From Methanoregula sp. (GTDB lineage: Archaea > Halobacteriota > Methanomicrobia > Methanomicrobiales > Methanospirillaceae): 64,000 nt of DNA. The position numbers and the translations under genes were made by a program. The DNA lies in contig JAUYTV010000016.1 of NCBI GenBank assembly GCA_030694985.1, positions 1 to 64,000 of the forward strand. The letters are read 5' to 3'. How positions within the stretch are numbered: position 1 is the first letter of the stretch; every line of letters starts with the position of its first letter. Positions 56,835 through 64,000 of this stretch are shown here, in pieces. The notes below the pieces were generated by a model, which saw only the letters and a program-made list of their open reading frames with translations, was not told where the DNA came from and ran no database searches.

Positions 56835-58682
56835 TTATTGCTGTACATGTGCATCGGCAATCTTATCTATCAATGCTTCGAGAACAACAGAGCGCATACC
56901 TTCTACAAATTTTATACTGCCAACTACCAGGTGCCCGCCACCGCTGATTCCGCCGCCCGGAATCTCGACTCGCAACTCCCTGACCATTTTGGGGATGTTC
57001 ATAAGGACGCCACGGGACCGGAGCACGGCAAAGTCCGGCCCAAAACCGATAGTTACAACCGGCTTACCGGCATTCTGCTGGCAGAGACGGTCATGCACCT
57101 CACCTGAAGTTTTACCCGGGGGTGGGAAGGTGAACTTGTGGGCATGGATCTCCACATCGAGAAGGAACAGGCGAGCTTCATTTTTCAAGACCCGTGGTGC
57201 TACGTGGGCCATGCAGGCGCTCATCTGATCAGCGATCATGGTATTTGCCCCATCGATCAGGAGGGTTAAGAGTTTCTTGTGCCGCTCGGTATTTCCGGTT
57301 AAATTTAAGATATCTTTTACAATCTCCCTGCCATCGTTAAACCGGAGCCAGAACTGCTCGTAGTCAAGCGCAAGGGCAATATCCTTACAGTGCTGTTCAG
57401 GAAAGTTGTCACGCACAAGTGCAAGATATAATGCCCGTTCGGGAGCCTCGCTCCTGTCCCCGACTGCTGCCACAGCCGGCAGGTGGCGGATCAACGATTC
57501 AACTTTGGGGTTGATCAACCGTGCAACTTCCGTCCCGAGCATCCCGGCAGTGATACCAAAGTCTCCCCCGACATGGTAAGGGTTGACATGAGCAAGCAGG
57601 TATTTGTCGATCGTGGTATCCGGGTGGTGGTGGTCTATTACCACAAACGGGATATCGTAGACGCTTGCGATCTTATACGAGGGTTCGTCTTCTTCGGTTG
57701 ATCCATTGTCGGTGAGGATCACAAGCGGCATCTTCTGACCGAAGCGGACATGATCTTTTAACGAGAAGTCAAGGTCCCGCGTGATATCTTCGATCTCGTA
57801 GAACGGTGCTTTTGAAGGAGCCCGCTTGAATAAGAAGTACTCTGCATCAAAGTCACCCCCACTCTCGCGGATAAGGGAGACTACTGCCTGCTCGATTGCA
57901 ACTGCCGAGCAGATACCGTCTGCATCTGCATGGTGCCGCAGGATGATCGGCTGGGATGTGAAGACCGCTTTTCTGATGATCTTTGCAACCTTTCTCATCT
58001 CGGGACGGAGTTTTTCCATGACTTCACTGGGGACAAGGAGTGCGATATCCTCCGGCTCTGAACGAAGATCCAAAGCTTTTTCGATCCTTACCTTCACCAC
58101 TGCCGCTTCTTCATCAGTGAGTATGGAAAGTCCGTCAACTTCAATCTGGAGCTGGCCGTTTCTCATCATCACTTCTCCAATGAGCTTGACCATGTTTCCG
58201 AGTTCCGCTTCAGGATATGCCCGTACACCCGCTTCGATAAACGCAGCACCGTTCTGGGTTCCGGTTTCGTCAACGATCGTAAAGATGGTAGGACCGCTGG
58301 TCTGTTTGATCTGGGCGATCTCACCTTCGATGGCAACAGTCTTTCCCAGTTTTTCCGGAAGATCGATGATTCTTACCGTTGTGGATTTTCGCTCCACGTT
58401 CTCAACCTGGTACACCTGGTGCTGCACCTCTACGAGATCGATATTTCCGTTTGGCCGTATTTCACGGACTTTTACAAGTACGGAATCGCGCTCCTTGTGT
58501 TCTGCCTTGACATTACTCTTGTGCACAAGTCCCTTGATCCGGTCATTTAACTGTACAAACATACCAAAGGTTGCAAAACCCTGCACCTTTCCCTGGTAGA
58601 TATTTCCTTCTGTAACATCAGCAAGATCACAGCCGGCGCCGAGCCGGTAGACAAGCACATTGTTTGAATCGTTATTTTGCAT
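56835..58682 (-). CDS. S1-OB-DHH phosphoesterase, archaeal RecJ-like
   Basis: This is a 615-residue single-strand nucleic acid exonuclease candidate. Domains in order are: an S1 RNA-binding fold (about 20-95, YQGKVQGFATFGMFVQL); an OB/tRNA-anticodon-type domain (about 100-190, with TIFTIVDETGTQNGAAF); the DHH catalytic region with RHHADADGICSAVAIEQ, LTDNGS and VIDHHHPD; and a DHHA1 domain ending GGGISGGGHLVVG. Extra nucleic-acid-binding modules are typical of archaeal RecJ homologs, which work with replication or RNA decay. It is a single gene with a MITE in its upstream gap. Confidence 0.9.
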   Translation of the reverse strand: MQNNDSNNVLVYRLGAGCDLADVTEGNIYQGKVQGFATFGMFVQLNDRIKGLVHKSNVKAEHKERDSVLVKVREIRPNGNIDLVEVQHQVYQVENVERKSTTVRIIDLPEKLGKTVAIEGEIAQIKQTSGPTIFTIVDETGTQNGAAFIEAGVRAYPEAELGNMVKLIGEVMMRNGQLQIEVDGLSILTDEEAAVVKVRIEKALDLRSEPEDIALLVPSEVMEKLRPEMRKVAKIIRKAVFTSQPIILRHHADADGICSAVAIEQAVVSLIRESGGDFDAEYFLFKRAPSKAPFYEIEDITRDLDFSLKDHVRFGQKMPLVILTDNGSTEEDEPSYKIASVYDIPFVVIDHHHPDTTIDKYLLAHVNPYHVGGDFGITAGMLGTEVARLINPKVESLIRHLPAVAAVGDRSEAPERALYLALVRDNFPEQHCKDIALALDYEQFWLRFNDGREIVKDILNLTGNTERHKKLLTLLIDGANTMIADQMSACMAHVAPRVLKNEARLFLLDVEIHAHKFTFPPPGKTSGEVHDRLCQQNAGKPVVTIGFGPDFAVLRSRGVLMNIPKMVRELRVEIPGGGISGGGHLVVGSIKFVEGMRSVVLEALIDKIADAHVQQ

Positions 58683-58833
58683 TTTCTTTCACCACACATA
58701 AAAAGCGAAACGGGCATTTGTCCGAGATTTTTTCATCAATGCCACGCTATTTTGAATACTGCTCTGTATATCCATGAATGGGTGTCTTAAGATTAAATTT
58801 ACTTGTAATGCTGCTAAAAAAATTAAAAAAAAT

Positions 58834-58979
58834 GGCTCTGTTGAAATCCTCTAAAAAGAGGGGGGTCAAGGGGATCCCCCCCCCTTGGGCTGCCTCCCCC
58901 TTGGGGGGAGAGAGGGGGTCACCCTCCAAACCGCAGATAAGATGAAGCGAATCAGAGGAAAATAAGATTTCAACAGAGC
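58834..58979. mobile_element. MITE-like element, copy 2
   Basis: This is the second copy of the 146-bp element at 43613. The left end is GGCTCTGTTGAAATCCT and the right end is its complement, lacking only the last C. A-rich target duplications AAAAAAAAT flank it at 58825-58833 and 58980-58988. The internal hairpin-rich core (AAGGGGATCC, CCCCCTTGGGG, GAGAGGGGGTCACCCTCC) is shared with copy 1 with minor changes. It sits in the gap between the RecJ-like gene's start and the RNase Z gene's end and may add a promoter or terminator there. Confidence 0.85.
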
Positions 58980-59009
58980 AAAAAAAATAAAAAACGTGCA
59001 GAAATGTAT

Positions 59010-59948
59010 TCAATCACGGAATGGCACTTCAATCATATCGAGGTCATTCGGGCATACAACGGTTCCGGAGAATTTTTTCTTTGCATCGCTGATATGAGCC
59101 TGTGAATCGATATACCGTGAACTGATGTGGACGAGAACAAGGGTGCGGGCTGAAAGCAGGGTTGCAGCTTCTCCGGCCTGGGCTGCCGTTGCATGGTAAA
59201 ATTCCGCAGCCCTGCCCGCTTCAGTTTCATCATAGGTAGCATCATGGATCAACAGATCTGCATTCCGGGCAATCTCTCCTAATGTTGTATGGACTGCCCG
59301 CGTATCTCCCGTGTATACAATCTTACGCCCGGGGCGGGGGGTGCCAAGAACCTCTTCGGGTTTCACTTCTCGCCTTTCCCCATCGGCACCTATGGTCACT
59401 GTTTCCCCTCGCTGGAGCCGGCCAAACAGGGGGCCCGGTGGAACGCCAAGAGCAATTGCCCCTTCGCGGTCGAACCTGCCCGGGCGCGGATCCTCTTCAA
59501 GTGAATATCCCAGTGCCGGCATCCCATGGCTTACGGCAAATGCGGTGATGGTATACTCATCGAACCGCACCCACGAACCATGCGTGAGTTCAACCGCATC
59601 TATGGAAAATTTCAGGTTAAAACGTGTTACCTGACGCAGTGTAGTGACAAACTCCTGCACCCATTCCGGCCCGTAGATGGTGAGAGGTTCGGTGCGCCCG
59701 TTGAATGACATGGTCTGGACAAGACCAAATATCCCAAGGAAGTGATCTGCGTGCCAGTGGGAGACAAAGATTGCATTAACTAAAAATCCGCATCGCGCTC
59801 TCATCATCTGCTGCTGGGCTCCTTCCCCGCAGTCAAAAAGCAGGGTGTCAGAACCGCGCCGTATCATGATGCAGGGGGGATTGCGCTGCGGAGTTGGCAG
59901 GGCACCGGCAGTGCCAAGGAAATAAACATGCAGGGTCTCGCCGCTCAT
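59010..59948 (-). CDS. rnz: Ribonuclease Z
   Basis: RNase Z cleaves the 3' trailer of tRNA precursors, required here because tRNAs do not encode CCA. The protein is about 312 residues of metallo-beta-lactamase type. It has SHWHADHFLG (HxHxDH), YTGDTRAVHTT with the third ligand Asp/His, and a final VHISSRY. The ATG at 59948 overlaps the upstream stop in ATGA and is preferred over an ATG three codons earlier. It is the last gene of a four-gene operon. Confidence 0.95.
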   Translation of the reverse strand: MSGETLHVYFLGTAGALPTPQRNPPCIMIRRGSDTLLFDCGEGAQQQMMRARCGFLVNAIFVSHWHADHFLGIFGLVQTMSFNGRTEPLTIYGPEWVQEFVTTLRQVTRFNLKFSIDAVELTHGSWVRFDEYTITAFAVSHGMPALGYSLEEDPRPGRFDREGAIALGVPPGPLFGRLQRGETVTIGADGERREVKPEEVLGTPRPGRKIVYTGDTRAVHTTLGEIARNADLLIHDATYDETEAGRAAEFYHATAAQAGEAATLLSARTLVLVHISSRYIDSQAHISDAKKKFSGTVVCPNDLDMIEVPFRD

Positions 59949-60718
59949 GAAAAACACTTCCTGAATACCGGCAGGCTCGTTCTTGCTTCTTCTATGGACC
60001 GGCCTTCGATAACAACAATACCGTTATAGTTCGCTGCAACCGCTTTTCCTACAACGTTCCAGTTGATGAGCCCGTCGCCCAGTGCCAGGTGTTCATCAGA
60101 GATTCCGTGATTGTCATGGATATGGATATGGCTGGCTTTTTTAACATGCGGTAAGAAACTGTTCACTTTACCCAGCGTATTTGCGTGACCGAAATCAAAG
60201 GTCATCCCGATCCCCTCAATTCCTTCGGTCATGCCAATGAGTTCTTCAGGAAGCTGGCAGAGGAACTCTTTTACCCCGATCATATTCTCAACACATGCCA
60301 GTACTGAATGTTCAGCTGCACATTTTCCTATCTGCCTGAGCGCCTCTTTCTGGAGTGCCCAGACTTTCTGTGGCAGCAGTTTTCCTATAGGCGAAAGGTA
60401 ACCGGGATGGATGGTGATGCGGTCCGCAAAATCAGATGCATGGGTTATGCAGGCACATATCTGCCGGATAGATTCGTGCCAGATAGGATCGTTTAATGTA
60501 GCCAGATTCAGGTCGCCAAAAGGGGCATGCACTGAAATGCCCATATGTGTGCTGGCAATCACCTCTTTTATTTTTTTAAGGCATTCGGGATTTTCAAGTT
60601 TGTAGTTACCATCCGCTACAATCTCCCAGCCATCATAACCCGCCTCTTCGATCCCGTACACCCATGCGATATCGTCCCAGACTTTAGATGATGAAGAGAA
60701 ATACGGTTTTAATGTCAT
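59945..60718 (-). CDS. Sugar phosphate isomerase/epimerase family TIM barrel
   Basis: This is a 257-residue protein of the AP-endonuclease-2/xylose-isomerase-like fold. It has TIM-barrel features: an N-terminal YGIEEAGYDGWEIVAD, SVHAPFGDLNLATL for a metal ligand, TIHPGY, and FDFGHANTLG, SHIHIHDNHGISDEHLALGDG and VVIEGRS for further ligands. Substrate is unknown. It is coupled to the UPF0200 gene upstream (ATGA overlap) and RNase Z downstream (ATGA overlap). Confidence 0.85.
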   Translation of the reverse strand: MTLKPYFSSSSKVWDDIAWVYGIEEAGYDGWEIVADGNYKLENPECLKKIKEVIASTHMGISVHAPFGDLNLATLNDPIWHESIRQICACITHASDFADRITIHPGYLSPIGKLLPQKVWALQKEALRQIGKCAAEHSVLACVENMIGVKEFLCQLPEELIGMTEGIEGIGMTFDFGHANTLGKVNSFLPHVKKASHIHIHDNHGISDEHLALGDGLINWNVVGKAVAANYNGIVVIEGRSIEEARTSLPVFRKCFS

Positions 60719-61263
60719 GGCACACGTCCCAGTGAGGCAAGGACGGAATTTACTGATATAGAGAATTCTTCCAGACTGCCCTCATTTTTTATATTGATAT
60801 CGGCTTCTCCCAGTGCGTTCATAAGACCCCAGTTCATCTCACGATCATCGCGTGTACGCAGGGATTCCGGCAGGACAAAATCGTCAGAGCGTCCACGTGC
60901 CCTGATCCGTTCCAATCGTTTTTCAAACGAAGAATCGATGCTGATGAGAGTAAATGTAGAGAAGTGCTTCCGGAACAACTCAACTTCAGCATCCCCCCGT
61001 ATTCCATCGACAAGGACCAGTGGAGCAGTCTGCCGGCTTATCTCTGGCACACACAGCGCAGCGATCGCATCCATGCCATTTTCTGCCCTCAAACGGTTTG
61101 CTGTTGCACCGAAATTGGCATCGGTAGGTTCCAGTCCCGCTTGTGAAACAGCAGCCCTGATCATATCGCCCATGACGATGACCGGGATACCCGCTTCTGC
61201 AGCAATCTTTGAAAATTCACCTTTGCCGCTTGCGGGCAGCCCTACGACTCCGATCACCTTCAT
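60715..61263 (-). CDS. UPF0200 nucleoside monophosphate kinase-like protein
   Basis: This is a 182-residue P-loop protein of the archaeal UPF0200 family. It begins MKVIGVVGLPASGKGEFSK (Walker A GLPASGKGE). It is followed by VIVMGDMIRAAVSQAGLEPT, the pattern of adenylate/dephospho-CoA kinase-like folds, and LVLVDGIRGDAEVELFR as the Walker B side. The exact substrate is unknown. A perfect GGAGGTGA eight bases before the ATG lies inside the end of the radical SAM gene, with which it overlaps by 47 bases. Confidence 0.88.
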   Translation of the reverse strand: MKVIGVVGLPASGKGEFSKIAAEAGIPVIVMGDMIRAAVSQAGLEPTDANFGATANRLRAENGMDAIAALCVPEISRQTAPLVLVDGIRGDAEVELFRKHFSTFTLISIDSSFEKRLERIRARGRSDDFVLPESLRTRDDREMNWGLMNALGEADINIKNEGSLEEFSISVNSVLASLGRVP

Positions 61264-61978
61264 AGACTATTTCACCTCCTTCACGGGTCCGGATCTTTAC
61301 ACTCCGCGCAAGTCCGTCAGCAATTTTCTTCATCTCTGCTTCAGTGAGGGGGCGCACAGATTCGGTTACTCCCTGTTGCAGTACAAGATCTACATTACCT
61401 GCTTCTTTTGCAATGATGGAAACTTCATCATCATATCCCCGGAACAGGGTGATTACGACTTCGAACCCCGGCAGGTTGCCGCTCACGTGCGCTTCTTTAC
61501 AGAGAGCAAGTGACTTCTGTACATCCTTAACATAATCTCCCTTGAGGAGATTATTATACCGCGCCCACCGCGCTTTTATGTCAAGGGCTACGTGGTCAAT
61601 CAGTTTTTCTTTGATGAGTGCTTCAAGAGTGGCCGGGTACACGCCATTGGTATGAACGCCGACAGCAAGTCCCATGGTTTTTGCGGCACGGGCAAGGTAG
61701 AGCAATGCCTCTTTTTGTGCTGTAGGTTCGCCTCCGGAAAAGACCACACCGCTGATGGCGAGCAGGGAACCGCGTATCATCTCAATGATCTGTTCAATGT
61801 CGCGTTCGTCTTTCCCCGCAAGTATTGTTAAGTTCTGGCAGTACGCGCAGCGGACCGGGCATCCACGGAAAAATACCGTGCAGGCCGATCGTCCGCGCCA
61901 GTCTACGGTTGATAGCGGGACAAAACCCCCAAAGTTAAGTTTGATTGAGATCACCGTGCCGGAATAGTTGAACTTCAA
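61217..61978 (-). CDS. Radical SAM protein, anaerobic ribonucleotide reductase activase-like
   Basis: This is a 253-residue radical SAM enzyme. The [4Fe-4S] motif is CPVRCAYC (CxxxCxxC) in FFRGCPVRCAYCQN. GVVFSGGEPTAQ is the conserved GGE motif and VGVHTNGVYP follows. The N-terminus GGFVPLSTVDWRGRSACTVFF matches NrdG2/pyruvate-formate-lyase-activase-like proteins. The start listed is a TTG with no clear ribosome site; the true start could be a little downstream. It is the first gene of the operon and overlaps the UPF0200 gene. Its target protein is not in the window. Confidence 0.87.
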   Translation of the reverse strand: MKFNYSGTVISIKLNFGGFVPLSTVDWRGRSACTVFFRGCPVRCAYCQNLTILAGKDERDIEQIIEMIRGSLLAISGVVFSGGEPTAQKEALLYLARAAKTMGLAVGVHTNGVYPATLEALIKEKLIDHVALDIKARWARYNNLLKGDYVKDVQKSLALCKEAHVSGNLPGFEVVITLFRGYDDEVSIIAKEAGNVDLVLQQGVTESVRPLTEAEMKKIADGLARSVKIRTREGGEIVYEGDRSRRAARKRQR

Positions 61979-62356
61979 AGATTATTTGACTCTATTAAAG
62001 TTGAGTATGCATAATTAAGATACTGCAGGGTATCCTTAACTGCCGCAACAGATTTCACGCCGTTCATTGATGATGAGGTTCATCGCAGGATTGTTCCTTA
62101 CAATTATGTGCAGCAGAAGATCACGGATAAAAAAAATCGGTTTTTATCTCATCATGAGCGATCTCTGCACACCGCTTTTTTTTTTAAAAGTAATGCCGGA
62201 TTTGCATTTTTTATGTAATCGTGCCGTGGCATGCGCGATCGTGGCTGTCACTTAGTTTTTTTATACGTTAAATTCCCTAAGGGTGACTTACAAAACACCA
62301 TAAAAAAACCTGGTGAAAAGATAAGATAGCGTGGCAAAAATTTGGATGGATCCGGA
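61979..62356. other. Intergenic region, no gene seen
   Basis: This is a 378-base gap between the radical SAM gene's start and the thiC end. A 62-codon frame at 62067-62255 has no support. T-runs near 62168-62184 (10 Ts or more) could terminate transcription on the plus strand. No riboswitch-like structure is apparent. Confidence 0.5.
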
Positions 62357-63634
62357 TTAGAACTGGAAATGCCTGTTCACAATCTTGATCGCACAGTAGT
62401 CACCGCACATCGTGCAGCCATCAGTATCAGCAGGCATACGCTCCTTTCTGATTGCCTTTGCGCGTGCCGGGTTCATGGCAACAGCAAACTGGCGGTCCCA
62501 GTCAAGATCCCTGCGGGCATGCCCCATCTCAAGATCAAGGTCACGGGTCTTTTTCAGTTTGATCATATCGCCGACATGAGCGGCGATGCGGGAACTCATG
62601 ACCCCTTCATAGACCTCTTCTGGTGTCGGAAGTGCGAGATGCTCGGCAGGGGTCACGTAGCAGATGAAATCTGCGCCAAGCGATGAAGATATTGCCGCAC
62701 CAATCGCAGCCACACGGTCATCATAACCCGGTGCGATATCAGTGACAATGGGCCCCAGCATATAGAACGGTTTGTTGTTGGTGACACGTTTCATTAACAT
62801 GACATTGGCAGCGATCTCATCGATCGGCACATGGCCCGGACCTTCAACAATTACCGGTACATTTTCATTGTGTGCTTTATCGGCAAGCTCTGCATTGATG
62901 AGCAGTTCCTGGATTGCTGCACGATCGGTTGCATCATGGATGGCGCCAGCGCGCATACCGTTACCCATGGAAAGGGTGACTTCGTGCTCCTTCATGATCT
63001 CTAACAGGTAGTCAAACTCACGGTATAACGGGTTCTCCTTTTCATTGTGGAGCATCCAGGCGGTCATGAACGCGCCGCCCCGTGAGACAAGCCCGCCATG
63101 CCGGCCCTGGTTTTTCAAGCGCTTGACCGTCTCCCAGTTGATGCCGGTGTGGATGGCCATGAAGTTGGTTCCGAGTTTGGCCTGCTCTGCGGTGATCCGG
63201 AAAAGGTCGTCTTCGTTCATGTTGACAACCGCGCCATCCTTGATTGCCGCTTCAATGAATGCCTGGTAGAGAGGAACGCAACCCACTGACAGGGATGTGT
63301 TGGCAATCACCTGTTTGCGGATCTCGACAAAGTCGCCGCCAGTTGAGAGTTCCATCAGGGTATCAGCACCGGCACGCTCAGCCTGTTTTGCCTTTTCAAT
63401 CTCCTGGGGGATATCAACGATATCTGTGGAGGTTCCAATCGATGCATTGACCTTTGTGCGAAGTCCTTCTCCAATACCGCAGATCTTCACTTTCCGGTAG
63501 GGTGAGACCGGTATGACGATATGGCCTCCTGCAACGCCGCGCCGGACAAAGTCTTCGGTGACTCCTTCCTGTTTTGCGACGATCTTCATCTCTTCTGTTA
63601 CAATACCACGCTTGGCATCAGCGACTATACTCAT
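62357..63634 (-). CDS. thiC: Phosphomethylpyrimidine synthase ThiC
   Basis: ThiC converts AIR to HMP-phosphate in thiamine synthesis using a radical SAM mechanism. The 425-residue protein has the TIM-barrel core with GASIGTSTDI-type and STGGDFVEIR segments, EGPGHVPIDEI, and the C-terminal cluster motif CTMCGDYCAIKI (CxxCxxxC form). The length is typical of archaeal ThiC. It diverges from the CDC48 gene. No TPP riboswitch signature is seen in the upstream gap. Confidence 0.97.
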   Translation of the reverse strand: MSIVADAKRGIVTEEMKIVAKQEGVTEDFVRRGVAGGHIVIPVSPYRKVKICGIGEGLRTKVNASIGTSTDIVDIPQEIEKAKQAERAGADTLMELSTGGDFVEIRKQVIANTSLSVGCVPLYQAFIEAAIKDGAVVNMNEDDLFRITAEQAKLGTNFMAIHTGINWETVKRLKNQGRHGGLVSRGGAFMTAWMLHNEKENPLYREFDYLLEIMKEHEVTLSMGNGMRAGAIHDATDRAAIQELLINAELADKAHNENVPVIVEGPGHVPIDEIAANVMLMKRVTNNKPFYMLGPIVTDIAPGYDDRVAAIGAAISSSLGADFICYVTPAEHLALPTPEEVYEGVMSSRIAAHVGDMIKLKKTRDLDLEMGHARRDLDWDRQFAVAMNPARAKAIRKERMPADTDGCTMCGDYCAIKIVNRHFQF

Positions 63635-63832
63635 GGCATACAGGTTGCAGTAAAGACCAGATAAAGGCTTGTTTTTTAAATTCTGGACTAAATCTGGCTT
63701 GTCCTCTCAACAAGTAAAGTTTAGTTGGAGTAACACAGAATTTTTTGTTTATAAAAAAATTACTTCAGAAGACTAACTAAATTAAAAGCGAATATTTACT
63801 TAGAGATTATTAGTTTTTGTACCGAATCGATA

Positions 63833-63842
63833 TTTTATATTT
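63833..63842 (+). promoter_or_regulatory. TATA box of the CDC48 gene
   Basis: TTTTATATTT lies about 48 bases before the ATG at 63885 and predicts initiation near 63864. Confidence 0.4.
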
Positions 63843-63884
63843 TACCGCACTAAATCAGGAAAATAAGGAAACTTACGTGTTCCA

Positions 63885-64000
63885 ATGACAAATAACAATT
63901 ATGTTGAAGTGAGCGTCAAAGAAGCCGCCCGAGATGATGTCGGCCGGGGTATCGCGCGCCTGAGTGTAGAAGTGATGAAGAACCTCGGTCTTGTATCAGG
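63885..64000 (+). CDS. CDC48/VAT AAA+ ATPase, N-terminal end (cut by window)
   Basis: Only the first 38 codons are present (MTNNNYVEVSVKEAARDDVG...). VKEAARDDVGRGIARLS is the conserved beginning of the double-psi-barrel N domain of archaeal CDC48/VAT, an unfoldase that works with the proteasome. The ATPase domains lie beyond the window. It is divergent from thiC. Confidence 0.88.
   Translation, partial: MTNNNYVEVSVKEAARDDVGRGIARLSVEVMKNLGLVS

Noticed and set aside
58747-59013. An 88-codon frame over the second MITE
   Set aside because: It is formed by the G/C-rich repeat core and has no counterpart in a conserved frame of copy 1.
62067-62255. A 62-codon frame in the gap between the radical SAM gene and thiC
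   Set aside because: It crosses a run of ten or more Ts, lacks a ribosome site and is composed of low-complexity hydrophobic residues.
63635-63884. Possible TPP riboswitch before thiC
   Set aside because: I could not find the conserved CUGAGA-type core or matching stems in the gap; a covariance search would be needed to exclude it.

Overview
The window looks like a chromosome segment of a mesophilic methanogenic archaeon of the order Methanomicrobiales (Methanoregula/Methanospirillum-like). This is inferred from gene content, not from a search. Archaeal informational genes are present: TATA-binding protein, transcription factor S, archaeal peptidyl-tRNA hydrolase Pth2, TruD, TrmG10, RNase Z, a CDC48/VAT start and an intron-less tRNA-Thr without encoded CCA. 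Archaeal lipid and envelope genes (CDP-alcohol phosphotransferase, archaeosortase A) and archaeal riboflavin and thiamine genes are also present. They sit beside bacterial-type dnaK-dnaJ-grpE and a bacterial-type PfkA, which are typical imports in mesophilic methanogens.

Layout. 1-8.3 kb: a structured repeat, a small ORF, a Cys-rich lipoprotein, a DUF2070 membrane protein, a 55-aa Cys-rich mini-protein, a PadR-ABC transporter operon and a membrane-anchored thioredoxin-fold protein. 8.3-15.7 kb: pth2-truD, the riboflavin reductase-sppA pair, a CDP-alcohol phosphotransferase convergent with archaeosortase A, tfs, tbp, a winged-helix regulator and rpiA. 16-20.6 kb: grpE-dnaK-dnaJ and trmG10. 20.7-35.3 kb: a small secreted TPR protein convergent with a single 13.9-kb gene for a protein of about 4,620 residues made only of TPRs. 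By phase counting it has 136 repeats. It shows two tandem duplications of exactly eight repeats (816 bp). 35.6-41 kb: tRNA-Thr, an HprK-like kinase, a C-terminal PPDK fragment and intact PPDK. 41.3-55.5 kb: a sugar-phosphate and glycogen island with glucan phosphorylase, ADP-dependent sugar kinase, GH57 amylase, GT4 glycosyltransferase, phosphoribulokinase, PfkA-type phosphofructokinase, cupin phosphoglucose isomerase, 4-alpha-glucanotransferase and a large GH57 protein. 55.5-64 kb: the second copy of the structured repeat, two small genes, an S1-OB-DHH RecJ-like protein, a radical SAM/UPF0200/TIM-barrel/RNase Z operon, thiC and the start of a CDC48 ATPase.

How the genes fit together. The 41-55 kb island can store and mobilise alpha-glucan, interconvert hexose phosphates and, through phosphoribulokinase, feed ribulose bisphosphate to a RuBisCO that is not in this window. 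RpiA and PPDK connect to the same carbon network. Two kinds of dispersed non-coding repeat are visible. One is a 146-bp MITE-like element with terminal inverted repeats and target-site duplications, near 43.6 and 58.8 kb. The other is a structured repeat with a two-part G+C-rich hairpin, at 1-146 and 55,818-55,966.

The most unusual object is the giant all-TPR gene, whose higher-order eight-repeat modules suggest growth by whole superhelical turns.
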